From a virus, in the IMG/VR virus record IMGVR_UViG_3300037339_000276, positions 1-57,785 of that record: a DNA stretch of 57,785 nucleotides. The stretch is one strand, 5' to 3'. The translations under genes were made by a program, and so were the position numbers. The stretch's first letter is position 1, and every line of letters begins with the position of its first letter. Of this stretch, positions 30,494 through 39,163 are shown piece by piece. Under the pieces are notes generated by a model. The model searched no databases, was not told the origin of the DNA, and saw nothing but the letters and a program-made list of their open reading frames with translations.

Positions 30494-30796
30494 TTACAGG
30501 TCCTCCTCAACGAGCGCGAGCGCGTCAGGGTCCATGTCTGGACCATAGCGGGTCGTCCCGCCCGTATGGTCGTCATCAGCACGCCCGCACCATGACCGGA
30601 CGTTGATACCGTCAGGGGATAGCACGAGGTCCCTGTCCCATGCGGGCGGTCGCAGACGAGCCTTGAGCGGTACGCGATCGCGCTCAATGACGATACGTCG
30701 CGCGGGCTGGCCACAGGGACATGACGCACCCATGATCGCCGCGACCGCAAGAGCGCGGTACGCGTCGTCAATGACGAGAGTGACGCTACGACGCAT
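30494..30796 (-). CDS. Hypothetical protein of the GC-rich cassette
   Basis: A 100-residue protein with ALAVAAIMGASCPCGQPARRIVIERD, a CPCG pair that may bind zinc. Codon use is very GC-rich compared with all flanking genes. It overlaps the upstream gene by 11 bases. Style resembles small proteins of high-GC actinobacterial phages. Function unknown. Confidence 0.6.
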   Translation of the reverse strand: MRRSVTLVIDDAYRALAVAAIMGASCPCGQPARRIVIERDRVPLKARLRPPAWDRDLVLSPDGINVRSWCGRADDDHTGGTTRYGPDMDPDALALVEEDL

Positions 30797-31055
30797 CAGG
30801 AACGCTCGCAGTCTTAGGCTTGGCCGTGCGTGGCTTGCGGAGTGTCACGCCCGCACGCTTGGCGATGGACGCGACGAGCGCGGTACGCTCGGCGGCACTG
30901 TAGACGTGGACGAGACGTTCGGGATGCTTGACCTTATCGAACCGGGCCATCGTCGCGCGTGCGGTCGCGCGGACTTGCTTGTCCGTGACCGGGCGACCCA
31001 TCGCCTTGGACGCTTCCAGCGCGACCGCATGGGGACTAAACGTTTGTGCTGCCAT
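30786..31055 (-). CDS. Hypothetical protein of the GC-rich cassette
   Basis: An 89-residue basic, helical protein (RPVTDKQVRATARATMARFDK, YSAAERTALVASIAKRAG). ATG follows GAGGAG. Upstream on the minus strand are a CCGATGG/CCATCGG hairpin and a weak promoter-like TTGACT-N17-TGCTAC (about 31110-31140). High GC marks it, with its partner, as a transferred cassette. Possibly nucleic-acid binding. Confidence 0.6.
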   Translation of the reverse strand: MAAQTFSPHAVALEASKAMGRPVTDKQVRATARATMARFDKVKHPERLVHVYSAAERTALVASIAKRAGVTLRKPRTAKPKTASVPDAS

Positions 31056-31416
31056 TGCAACACTCCTCTAGCACTGGGCCGATGGTCCACGCGCCATCGG
31101 TCCCGGTCAGACCGTAGCACGTCTGTACCCTGCGCGAGTCAATGTTAAAGAGGGTATTAGTAGCACGGAAGATGTAAATAGAAAAGCTAAGATTGATAAT
31201 AGTCAAGGGACTGGGACCGACGTGACAAGTGACTTTAGATTCGCCTGAGTGGATGCGTGAAGGGGCAAGATTACTTCTTTAGTATCTAAGTGGTATGTCT
31301 TTACTGTCGGTGACTTTTAGATTATTGCTGGGAAACTTAATAGGGGTAAGCTTTAAAATTTTGAAGATGAGCTAAAGCAAGCTTAGCAAACTGGAACGAC
31401 CCACTCGCCCTGTGGT

Positions 31417-31463
31417 ATGAAGAGTTCAGTTTCTGGCTTAAGAACATAAACTGAACTCTTCAT
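31417..31463. repeat. Perfect 16-bp inverted repeat
   Basis: ATGAAGAGTTCAGTTT (31417-31432) is the exact reverse complement of 31448-31463, with a 15-base loop. Outside it, ACCCAC (31399-31404) can pair with GTGGGT (31476-31481). It may be a dimer operator, an RNA fold, or a packaging or processing site. Confidence 0.9.
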
Positions 31464-31538
31464 TTATGTCCACTCGTGGGTAAACGTAGTTTCTAAGCTT
31501 ATAAACTTACTTTTCCCACAAGGCTAAGAACAGGATCC

Positions 31539-31567
31539 TTGACAAAGATTCTAAGATGGTTTAGGAT
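31539..31567 (+). promoter_or_regulatory. Possible late-region promoter
   Basis: TTGACA (31539-31544), 17 bases, then TAGGAT (31562-31567). The -35 is perfect; the -10 matches four of six. It lies 171 bases before the first late gene. Confidence 0.5.
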
Positions 31568-31737
31568 AGGAGCCAGGGAAGAGCTTCAACCGAATAATAC
31601 CATCTGGATCGACCCACCGGTCCTACTAGGGGAAGAGCTCCTACATCAAACTCCCGTATTCTTACGGTAGTGGGAAATGGTAGTTTAGCCTCGGCAGCTT
31701 CCATTGCTCTGGCACAACATAGGGAAGAGTTCAGGCT

Positions 31738-32253
31738 TTGTTTGTAGAAGAAATAATCTACTTTTACCAACAAACTTACCCAGAACGCCCCTGTGGTCAC
31801 AGCTCTCTATTCTACCTCTCTTCTAAGGATCAAACAGGTATTTTCTGCGGGCTATGTTGGCTCCAAGAAGCCTGGAACTCGGAGTTCCCTGGTCGCTTCC
31901 ACGAATACAAACTGCTTGCAGAAAACGGCAACCCAGAGACATCTCCAGCCTTTTGGAGTCATCTCAAGGCAAACCTAGGATTGATTCCCCCAAAACCCGA
32001 CGAGAACCTAGAAACATATCGCCTCGCGCGTAAGCGTTTATATGGGGAGCCGAATAAGAACAGATACCCCATCGCTTGGGCTCTGTATGAAGTACTCGGC
32101 GTTCAGCCAAAACTAGCCCGCCCTCTACTTCTCCACCTCTGTGGTTTTAGCTTTGATTACATCAGAGCTGAGAATCAGATGTCAACATACGGAGTTCATC
32201 AATCCATGTCGAAGGGGATTCGTCTGGTGGTTAGGAAGATAGTGAAGAAATGA
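31738..32253 (+). CDS. HTH-like protein at the head of the packaging genes
   Basis: A 171-residue protein; the frame starts at TTG 31738 behind an AGGGAAGAG sequence. An N-terminal half contains CGH...FCGLCW (possible zinc site). The C-terminal ~55 residues (LLLHLCGFSFDYIRAENQMSTYGVHQSMSKGIRLV) resemble a sigma-region-4-like HTH. Being first before the terminase genes, it may regulate late transcription or assist packaging. Confidence 0.55.
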   Translation: MFVEEIIYFYQQTYPERPCGHSSLFYLSSKDQTGIFCGLCWLQEAWNSEFPGRFHEYKLLAENGNPETSPAFWSHLKANLGLIPPKPDENLETYRLARKRLYGEPNKNRYPIAWALYEVLGVQPKLARPLLLHLCGFSFDYIRAENQMSTYGVHQSMSKGIRLVVRKIVKK

Positions 32254-32918
32254 CAGAAGAAGTTCACGAAAAAGATCCAGTCTACGTAGAGAGAGCTCTT
32301 AGGGGCAGGGCCAATCCGAGAGTTCCCAAGGTTGAGCTATCGCTGCCTGATGACGCAACTGGTCATGATCGTAATCTTCTTCCTGCTGTTAGAGAAGGTT
32401 TAAGAGTAATAGATCCAAAACGAGAAACCTTCGAAGAGCGATCAGACAGGTTCCGAGCTCAGCGCCTCAAGTATGCTCCGATGCGAGCACACATGGAGAT
32501 GGCTGCGATGGCTCTCGCCGCCGGAGGCTCTTTTAGATTAGCTGCTACTCATGCTGGCGTTTCAGTTCGTCAGGTTAAGAAATACTACACTGACGCTGAA
32601 TTCCGTTCTCGCATTGAAGAACTTCGAAACACGATGTTCTCGAGGATTCGAGGCCGTGTTATCAAGGAAATGGAGAAGCGGACCGAGCCTGGGAAGATAG
32701 AGCAGATAGAACTATTAGATCTTCTCCGCGTATTCGACCGAGTTGCGGGACCGATAGGTGGGAAGGCCGGAGTGAATATCGCGGGTGATGTAAATGTTGG
32801 CACCACACAGTATGATACAATCATCGCAGCGGTCCTCGCTCAGAACTCCCCTACAGAAGAGCCGGATTTTCCGATCTTTGAACTTAACAGTTCTTCCAGC
32901 CCAAGCGAAGATTCATAG
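32250..32918 (+). CDS. Terminase small subunit (putative)
   Basis: A 222-residue protein with an HTH in the middle (AAGGSFRLAATHAGVSVRQVKKYYTDAEF), a helical oligomerisation-type region (LLDLLRVFDRVAGPIGG), and a flexible Ser-rich tail. It precedes and overlaps the large terminase gene, the usual place for the DNA-recognition subunit. The call rests on architecture and position. Confidence 0.75.
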   Translation: MTEEVHEKDPVYVERALRGRANPRVPKVELSLPDDATGHDRNLLPAVREGLRVIDPKRETFEERSDRFRAQRLKYAPMRAHMEMAAMALAAGGSFRLAATHAGVSVRQVKKYYTDAEFRSRIEELRNTMFSRIRGRVIKEMEKRTEPGKIEQIELLDLLRVFDRVAGPIGGKAGVNIAGDVNVGTTQYDTIIAAVLAQNSPTEEPDFPIFELNSSSSPSEDS

Positions 32919-34215
32919 CAGTCCTGCCCGTTTCCGAGTAGTTGACGCCGGTCGCCGGTTTGGGAAATCACTTCTAGGCGGCCGAGAGGTCTTCGCACAA
33001 GCTGTAATTCCAGACTCTTACATCTGGATAGTTGGTCCTACCCTAGACTTAGCCGAGAAAGAATTCCGTGTTGCATGGAAGCTTATCGTTGACCAGGAAC
33101 TAATTCCAGTTCGGCGGAAATCAGAACGAGAACTATTCATGCAACTTCAGAATGGTACTACCATTGAGTGCCGTTCTGAAGAGAACCCCGATCAGTTAAT
33201 TGGAGAGGGGTTAGATCTTGTCGTCTGCGCAGAAGCTGCAAGGCTTAAATATCGTACTTGGGACCAGTATCTGCGTCCTGCTCTGGCAGACCGGAGAGGC
33301 GACGCTCTTCTTACTTCTACTCCTCGTGGTTTTAATTGGTTCTTTGATTTCTTCAATCGCGGCCAAGTAGATCACCCCGACTACCAGCCTGGGTGGGAGA
33401 GCTGGCAAATCCCATCATCTGAGAACCCACTGCTAGGTGAGGAAGAAATAGAACTTGCTAGACGTACTTCTACTCCTGAGGCATTCGCACAGGAATGGGA
33501 GGCCAAGTTCATTTCGTATGGCGGTCTAGTCTTTCCAGAATTCGATCAAAATATCCACGTCAGGTCACACATCTATAATCCCTCACTCCGTACTTCCCTG
33601 TGGATCGACCCAGGTACATCCGCCCCATACTGCGTCCTACTCGTTCAGATTACACCTGAGGAGGAGGTACGGGTCCTTGATGAGATCTATCTTACTCAGT
33701 ACACTTCCGACCGCATTATTCTTATCGCGGAAGAGAAGTGGGGACCCTACCTCTTCAACGACTACGGGCGGCCGAAAGTTGAACTCGACGTTGTTATCGA
33801 CAAGGCAGCGGCTGAAGCTGCTGCTACTTGGCGACTTCGCGGCTATCGGGCGTGGGGAGAAAAGCCAACTATCAAGAAGGGACTTGAGGTACACCACCAG
33901 TTCCTTCGCGATCCACTACGATCCACGGACGGGAACGTTGTACCGAGAATTACTTACGACCCGAAATGCGTCAATGCCATCAAAGAGCACGGTCAGTATC
34001 ATTATCCCGATGAAATCAGAAAGCGAATAGATACAAATCCCACAGAGAATCCAGTGGATGTAGATAACCACGCAATAGATGCTGTTAGGTATGGATACTA
34101 CAATACTTTTCCTGCCCTCTTCAATGAGGACCCGAAACACGAAGAAGTTCAATACTTGGATTATGAAGAATTTGATCCCGGGATTCGCCAGAGAGTGAGC
34201 TTGGGGGATTATTAG
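32878..34215 (+). CDS. terL: Terminase large subunit
   Basis: A packaging ATPase-nuclease. From the TTG at 32878 the protein is about 445 residues and begins LNLTVLPAQAKIHSSPARFR; upstream in-frame ATGs from 32794 lie deep in the small-subunit gene and are less likely. ATPase motifs are VVDAGRRFGKS (Walker A) and LDLVVCAEAARL (Walker B with catalytic Glu). The RNase H-like nuclease domain has LWIDPGT, VVIDKAAAEA and DVDNHAIDAVRYG. It cuts and pumps DNA into the prohead. Confidence 0.93.
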   Translation: MNLTVLPAQAKIHSSPARFRVVDAGRRFGKSLLGGREVFAQAVIPDSYIWIVGPTLDLAEKEFRVAWKLIVDQELIPVRRKSERELFMQLQNGTTIECRSEENPDQLIGEGLDLVVCAEAARLKYRTWDQYLRPALADRRGDALLTSTPRGFNWFFDFFNRGQVDHPDYQPGWESWQIPSSENPLLGEEEIELARRTSTPEAFAQEWEAKFISYGGLVFPEFDQNIHVRSHIYNPSLRTSLWIDPGTSAPYCVLLVQITPEEEVRVLDEIYLTQYTSDRIILIAEEKWGPYLFNDYGRPKVELDVVIDKAAAEAAATWRLRGYRAWGEKPTIKKGLEVHHQFLRDPLRSTDGNVVPRITYDPKCVNAIKEHGQYHYPDEIRKRIDTNPTENPVDVDNHAIDAVRYGYYNTFPALFNEDPKHEEVQYLDYEEFDPGIRQRVSLGDY

Positions 34216-34374
34216 ATGGATCTATTCCCTATGACGATTGATTTACCTTTCTGGGTAGCTATACACGCCGCGTTCCTTCTAGGAATAGTTTTTGGTCTGG
34301 TTTTAGGGCTTTGGGTAATACCAGCATTAGTAGATGCCTCGTCTAAGAACAGGCGTAGGCGAGATGGACAATGA
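34216..34374 (+). CDS. 52-residue membrane protein
   Basis: ATG directly after the terminase stop gives 52 residues: one hydrophobic helix (VAIHAAFLLGIVFGLVLGLWVIPALV) and a basic tail (SSKNRRRRDGQ). It overlaps the next gene. Two small membrane proteins between terminase and portal are unusual; an accessory holin or membrane-localising role is possible. Confidence 0.55.
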   Translation: MDLFPMTIDLPFWVAIHAAFLLGIVFGLVLGLWVIPALVDASSKNRRRRDGQ

Positions 34375-34606
34375 AAAACTTCCCTCGCCTGAATCAAAAC
34401 CATCAAAGCCATACTCCAGAGAAACAGATTATCATCACGCTAGAATAGGAGCTGGGGCTGCTCTAGTTTTTGTGGTAGTTCTGATTCTTCTACTAGATGC
34501 AATATCTACTGAGTATGAAACAAGTCCCATTGTTCTTGCATCTCTACTGGGAACTATAGCGGCGCTGATGGGCGTTGAAGTTCGCGCCATCGGAGGTAGA
34601 AAGTGA
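34364..34606 (+). CDS. Small membrane protein
   Basis: An 80-residue protein from ATG 34364 (overlapping the previous gene) with a polar N-terminus and two hydrophobic segments (GAALVFVVVLILLLDAI and IVLASLLGTIAALMGVEV). Four-base overlap with the portal start. Function unknown. Confidence 0.6.
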   Translation: MDNEKLPSPESKPSKPYSRETDYHHARIGAGAALVFVVVLILLLDAISTEYETSPIVLASLLGTIAALMGVEVRAIGGRK

Positions 34607-36465
34607 ATCAAATCCAAGAAGCTATAGCCCGAGTGACTGGGGTTTCAGACATTGTTGATGGTCTGAGCACCCAGTTAGAATCCGTGCAGCGATCTAATGT
34701 ATTACTTCAGCATCAGATTGAGGACCTTGACTACCTCAATATGTATGATCTTCAGGGGATAGCTGAGGTTCTACCGTTAGGTGATCGCAAGAAGTACATC
34801 AATCGCATGCGTAGGATGCGGCATGAGAATCCACTAGCCAAGCAGTCTGTAAAGCTAATCCTACGATTTACTCTCGGCAGGGGAGTTCAGATCAGTATCG
34901 GCCCTGATCCTGAACAGGCCTTGGAAGATGCCGGTGATATAGAATTACCAGATGACGATGAAACGGATGACTCAGACTCTCCTAAGCTGAATGGCCTATT
35001 CCCAGGCCCTAGGAATAACAGCTCACGTCCCACCGCCAATCTCAAGCCATTACCTCGGTCCCGTCCACAGGTCAGCGAGCAGGTAGATACCGAGGGGGAT
35101 GACCAGCTCAAGGAAATAATCAATTCTTTCTGGAAGGATTCAGAGAATCAAGTGGCATTAACATCCAAAGAGGCCATGAAAGACTGGTTGGATGGTAATG
35201 TAACTGATGGAGAGAAATTCTTCGTCTGTTTCGAGGGTACCTCAGCCCCATATATTAAACTGACAGAGATTCCACTTGAGGAAATAGATACCGTTATCTA
35301 CCACCCTGAAAACCGTCTAATTCCAGCTTACTATCGACGTGTATTTCAGAACTTAATCTATGAAGACGGGCAGTATAAGCTAGACGGTGAGCCCAAGATT
35401 CTTCACTATCTTGACTACAATCTAAGTGAAGAACAAATAGCCCTCATTAAAACTAAGGTAAAGATTAAAGCTAGTGAATTAGCCCCAGAAGAACAGCGCA
35501 TCTTCCACACAATGGTCAACCCTCTGTGGACGAAAGCCGGCCGTCGTGGGATCTCAGAACTATTCGCTTCTCGTGAATGGTTCAGGGTTTACAAAGAATT
35601 CATGGAAGATCGTGCAGCTATTAACTCAGCTGCTACTTCTATTGCTTTCAAGCGTAAGGTGAAGGCTGGACCAACAGGCGTTGCTCAGTTCCAAGGCAAG
35701 TTTGGTGGACTTGACGTTGGTTATGAGAACCCTGAGAATTCTTCGGAAGTTCGTAAGCTAACTAAGCCAACTTCAGCTTCTGTCTATGATTCTAATCCAG
35801 CTATAGATATGGAATGGATGAAGACAGATACCGGAGCAGTTAATGCCGAGAAGGATGGACGGGCCATTCTCATGGCGGCTGGTTCTGGTACTGGTATCTT
35901 TGCTCATTACTATGGAGAAGGCGGCGATTCTAATCTAGCGACCGCACAGGCCATGGAACTGCCGATGGTGAAGACTTTCGAGGATTGGCAGGAATGGGTA
36001 AACACATATCTCGTAGCTATGCTTTTCTACGTCATACGAATCGCCACGGACATAGAGAACGCAAAGAAACAGATAGAAAGAGTCAGCGGTACATTCCCGC
36101 CCCTTATCTCTCAGGACGTTGTGAAGTACACTACGGCGTGGTCACAGGTTGTTCAGAATGTTGCCCCAGGCAACAAGATAGTCCACCGTGAAGCCATCCG
36201 TGGTGCTTTAACTGTTATGAATGTTCCCAACGTAGATGCAATGATGACACAGATAGAAGCCGAAGAAAAGGCTTTAGAAATACAACGTCAAGCTCAAAAA
36301 CAAGCTATGATGGATGCCCTGTCTAAGCAGCCTACTCCTGACCCAACTCAGAATGGTAACGGCTTCCACGCTCGTGATGGAAATGCTCAGGGACTACCGC
36401 CAGATCTTGCCACTGTTGCTAAAGGCAACCCGGCTCCTGAGAGAAATGGCCCAAAACCAGCCTAG
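34603..36465 (+). CDS. Portal protein
   Basis: A 620-residue protein from GTG 34603. It has the portal layout: helical N-terminus with YINRMRRMRHENPLAKQSVKLILRFTLGRG, a central stem region with PLWTKAGRRGISELFASREW, DRAAINSAATSIAFKRKVK, and a C-terminal crown helix rich in Gln and Ala. It forms the dodecameric DNA channel of the head. Position after terminase supports this. Confidence 0.87.
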   Translation: MNQIQEAIARVTGVSDIVDGLSTQLESVQRSNVLLQHQIEDLDYLNMYDLQGIAEVLPLGDRKKYINRMRRMRHENPLAKQSVKLILRFTLGRGVQISIGPDPEQALEDAGDIELPDDDETDDSDSPKLNGLFPGPRNNSSRPTANLKPLPRSRPQVSEQVDTEGDDQLKEIINSFWKDSENQVALTSKEAMKDWLDGNVTDGEKFFVCFEGTSAPYIKLTEIPLEEIDTVIYHPENRLIPAYYRRVFQNLIYEDGQYKLDGEPKILHYLDYNLSEEQIALIKTKVKIKASELAPEEQRIFHTMVNPLWTKAGRRGISELFASREWFRVYKEFMEDRAAINSAATSIAFKRKVKAGPTGVAQFQGKFGGLDVGYENPENSSEVRKLTKPTSASVYDSNPAIDMEWMKTDTGAVNAEKDGRAILMAAGSGTGIFAHYYGEGGDSNLATAQAMELPMVKTFEDWQEWVNTYLVAMLFYVIRIATDIENAKKQIERVSGTFPPLISQDVVKYTTAWSQVVQNVAPGNKIVHREAIRGALTVMNVPNVDAMMTQIEAEEKALEIQRQAQKQAMMDALSKQPTPDPTQNGNGFHARDGNAQGLPPDLATVAKGNPAPERNGPKPA

Positions 36466-36513
36466 ATTGAGAAGAAGGCTTATCCCTAGAGAAATCTGTG
36501 GGGTTACAGGAAT

Positions 36514-36858
36514 ATGCACGAGGCCGCCTTTACATCCAGGCCATCACGGCGGATTTCTTATTTTCAAACTAGAGAACCTACAGAAAGAGAAATTGAAATC
36601 TTCCTTGTCACCATTGAGCTCGGTGATAAGGGAGCAGCAGAAAGATTCGGAATAAGTTTTCAGACTGTTAAGAATCATATGGCTAATCTAAGAGAGAAAC
36701 TGCAGGCAAACAACAGAAGTCATGTAGCCTGGCTTCTGTGGCCTAAGTATGGTGAAGTTTTAAGCAAATTAGATTTTGCATATGATAAGAATAAGTGGGG
36801 AAGGCTCTACGGTCCTAATAATCGTAGAATGGGTAGAGATAGAAGAAATGGTGCTTGA
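36514..36858 (+). CDS. LuxR/GerE-type HTH protein in the head module
   Basis: A 114-residue protein. Residues about 22-75 (PTEREIEIFLVTIELGDKGAAERFGISFQTVKNHMANLREKL) are a clear LuxR-type HTH with the usual T-E-R-E-x-E start and V-K-N-H recognition helix. There is no receiver or sensor domain. It lies between portal and MuF-like genes, where a regulator is unexpected, and may control late genes. Confidence 0.8.
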   Translation: MHEAAFTSRPSRRISYFQTREPTEREIEIFLVTIELGDKGAAERFGISFQTVKNHMANLREKLQANNRSHVAWLLWPKYGEVLSKLDFAYDKNKWGRLYGPNNRRMGRDRRNGA

Positions 36859-37558
36859 TCGTGTCTTTCAGGGCCGTGACTCATACCTTCAGCCTTACAG
36901 CCCATCCTTCGGAGGACTGGATCGAGATGTCATCCGAGAAACTTTCAGGCTTACTGCGCGACGCTTTCGTGATAGACTGTTACACCTCTTGGATGATCTT
37001 GCCGCCGGTCGTACTGATGTTCAGGGATTCAATAGGGCTCTACCCAGAATATTCCGAGATGGATTCGGAATTACTTTTGCACTAGGCGCTCTTTCTATAG
37101 ATCCATTCCATACTCTAACTCTTCGTGATATTCGTGTCATTGAAGAAGAGATATCTCAGCAGAAGCGATTCCTCCGAGCTTTTGCCAAGGAGATTGCCGG
37201 AGGCTTTTACGTACTAGATCCAGTCCAGAGAAGTAGCCTTTACTTACAATCTCTTAGGGGTATGTTCGAGTTAGGGAGAATAGAGGCTTTACCTTCTGGG
37301 CCATACGAGTGGCAACTGAATGATACGGAGCATTGCCTCCCATGTATTCAAGCTTCTCTTAACGGACCATATCAAAGAGAAAGATATTCCGGTCTCGGAT
37401 TACCAGTTATTCCTGGCATTCCTGGATCTGGTGATCTTTGTCGCGGCCTTACTCGCTGTGGTTGTACGATTAAACTGAGTGGGGCTCCGATACCAAATGT
37501 TCAATTACAACAGGAGATACGAGATGTGCTAGCTGAGGTTATACATGACACAAGCTGA
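36848..37558 (+). CDS. MuF-like minor head protein
   Basis: A 236-residue protein from ATG 36848, overlapping the HTH gene by 11 bases. A helical N-terminal part is followed by EWQLNDTEHCLPCIQASLNGPY and LPVIPGIPGSGDLCRGLTRCGCTI, the cysteine-rich ending of MuF/SPP1 gp7-type minor head proteins found next to portals. It is probably injected or attached to the portal. Confidence 0.8.
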   Translation: MVLDRVFQGRDSYLQPYSPSFGGLDRDVIRETFRLTARRFRDRLLHLLDDLAAGRTDVQGFNRALPRIFRDGFGITFALGALSIDPFHTLTLRDIRVIEEEISQQKRFLRAFAKEIAGGFYVLDPVQRSSLYLQSLRGMFELGRIEALPSGPYEWQLNDTEHCLPCIQASLNGPYQRERYSGLGLPVIPGIPGSGDLCRGLTRCGCTIKLSGAPIPNVQLQQEIRDVLAEVIHDTS

Positions 37559-37754
37559 TCCAATTCCCATTTGGAGGAGAATAGACTTCATTAGAGAAGT
37601 TCTCCAGCAAACGGGCTATAGCTCTGAAGATATCCTTTCGTTATCTATCAGCGACAGGATTATCATGATGAGAAATGGCGGTAAGTACAGATTGGCAGAT
37701 GGCGAGATAGAGCACTTAGCTGGGCCTTCTCCAGATCCAAGCGAAAGGATGTAA
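37545..37754 (+). CDS. Small head-module protein, paralogue A
   Basis: A 69-residue protein whose C-terminal half contains NGGKYRLADGEIEHLAGPSP. The next gene has a matching ending, so the two are tandem paralogues. Overlaps the MuF-like gene by 14 bases. Function unknown. Confidence 0.65.
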   Translation: MTQADPIPIWRRIDFIREVLQQTGYSSEDILSLSISDRIIMMRNGGKYRLADGEIEHLAGPSPDPSERM

Positions 37755-37756
37755 TA

Positions 37757-37999
37757 ATGGCGGATGATGTAATACCGGTTGAGAATACTACAGCTTCTCA
37801 GGAACGTATAGAGCGATTTCTCAAGCTTAGTGGCTATAAGGCCACTGATCTGACTAGTACTAATAAGAACACTGGTAACTTCACTACTGACAATGGCGGG
37901 AAGTACAACATGGACAAGGCTGGTAAGCGTATCACTACGCTTCTAGGTCCAGTTTACCCAAAGTTTGTCAAGGATGAAGAGGAGGGAGCTGACGAGTAA
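37757..37999 (+). CDS. Small head-module protein, paralogue B
   Basis: An 80-residue protein with ERIERFLKLSGYKATDLTS and NGGKYNMDKAGKRITTLLGPVYP, matching the preceding gene in layout and in the NGGKY and GP motifs. An acidic tail ends it. Likely a structural or assembly accessory. Confidence 0.65.
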   Translation: MADDVIPVENTTASQERIERFLKLSGYKATDLTSTNKNTGNFTTDNGGKYNMDKAGKRITTLLGPVYPKFVKDEEEGADE

Positions 38000-39163
38000 A
38001 TGCCGTTCGCTGAGTATAAGGACTTTGCTGACTGCGTAGCGAAGAACTCCGACAAGAAGGATCCGCAAGCATACTGCGGAACTATAAAAGCGGCGGCAGA
38101 AGGGAGTGGGTTGAAGCCAGGGATCATAGAAGACTTCAGGGCTATCGACCAGTTTGATCTTAACGAGTCAGAATTCTCTGTGGAAGAAGCTGACGACGGT
38201 AAGAAGAAGTTGGTTGCTAATGTTCGATTGATCAAATCGGGACTTTCAAAGAACCGACGCAATTATCGAGCAACAGCTCTGAAAGAATCAGTAGATAAAG
38301 GCATCTGGAATGGCGTCCGGATGTTTGCTAATCATAGCAAGACAGTTCCTCTTCAGCGACCTATGCAAGAAATGGTAGCGGCTGTAGAGAGTACTTCTTG
38401 GGATTCTAAAGCTGAATCAGTAGAAGCTAAGGTCGTATTCTTCAACAAGGACTTCTATGAGTTCGCTGAGCGAGCTAAGGAGTATATGGGGGATTCGATC
38501 AATGCTTTAGTTCAAGGCACTAGAACACGGGATAACCGTGGACAAGTCACGGAGGATATTCATCGAATAGTTCAGCCACACTCCGTTGACTTCGTGATCT
38601 ACCCCGCCGCTGGCGGAATGATTCACTCATTTGAAGGTGAAGGCGACATGATCGATTGGAGTTCTATAACTTCTAAGGATATCAAGGAGAATGCAGCAGC
38701 ATTGTACGATGCCATTAAGGCTGAAGTCATTGCTGAGACACCTCCACCTGATCCGCCCAAGGATCCAGAACCAACTGCTTCCGCTCTTACGCAGGAGCAG
38801 ATCAATGGACAGATTAAGGCAGCTATAGAAGCTCACGACAAGGAAGTTGCTGAGACTAATAGGAAGATTGCTGTCGTCAACGAGAAGATGTTATCAGCTT
38901 TCTCTAAGTCCGGTCTTCCTCTAGCTACTCAGAAGCGCGTTATGAATTCTTTCGAAGGCGTTACTGAGTTTGATGAAGAGGCAGTTAAGGAATCAATTGA
39001 AGCAGCTAAGGAGGAACTTGTAGCAGTTGGAGCTGGTCCACACATCACTGGTCAGGGACCATCCGGTGCAGCTGGTTCTTCCAGCGCTAAGTCGTTCTCG
39101 GTTAACGAGAGCATTGCAGGGGCCTTCGGAATGAAGCCTGCTAAGAAGGAAGGTGACAAGTAA
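38000..39163 (+). CDS. Capsid maturation protease with scaffold domain
   Basis: A 387-residue protein. An N-terminal mini-domain (FADCVAKNSDKKDPQAYCGTI) is followed by a protease-like region: VRLIKSGLSKNRRNY, MFANHSKTV (conserved His), and HSVDFVIYPAAGG. The last ~150 residues are helical and acidic, fitting an internal scaffold. It directly precedes decoration and major capsid genes. Confidence 0.78.
   Translation: MPFAEYKDFADCVAKNSDKKDPQAYCGTIKAAAEGSGLKPGIIEDFRAIDQFDLNESEFSVEEADDGKKKLVANVRLIKSGLSKNRRNYRATALKESVDKGIWNGVRMFANHSKTVPLQRPMQEMVAAVESTSWDSKAESVEAKVVFFNKDFYEFAERAKEYMGDSINALVQGTRTRDNRGQVTEDIHRIVQPHSVDFVIYPAAGGMIHSFEGEGDMIDWSSITSKDIKENAAALYDAIKAEVIAETPPPDPPKDPEPTASALTQEQINGQIKAAIEAHDKEVAETNRKIAVVNEKMLSAFSKSGLPLATQKRVMNSFEGVTEFDEEAVKESIEAAKEELVAVGAGPHITGQGPSGAAGSSSAKSFSVNESIAGAFGMKPAKKEGDK

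Larger units (their letters stand above)
31056..31737. other. Non-coding region before the late genes
   Basis: About 680 bases between the GC-rich cassette and the late genes. It holds a perfect 16-bp inverted repeat, several copies of a GGGAAGAG(C/T)T motif (about 31571, 31631 and 31721, with another at 30310), and one weak promoter candidate (31539-31567). No convincing gene was seen on either strand. It is likely the late control region. Confidence 0.55.

Noticed and set aside
31295-31375. 26-codon frame in the late control region
   Set aside because: No ribosome site and no recognisable sequence character; not supported as a gene.
31561-31800. 79-codon minus-strand frame before the late genes
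   Set aside because: No ribosome site, overlaps the start of the supported plus-strand gene and the repeated GGGAAGAG motifs.
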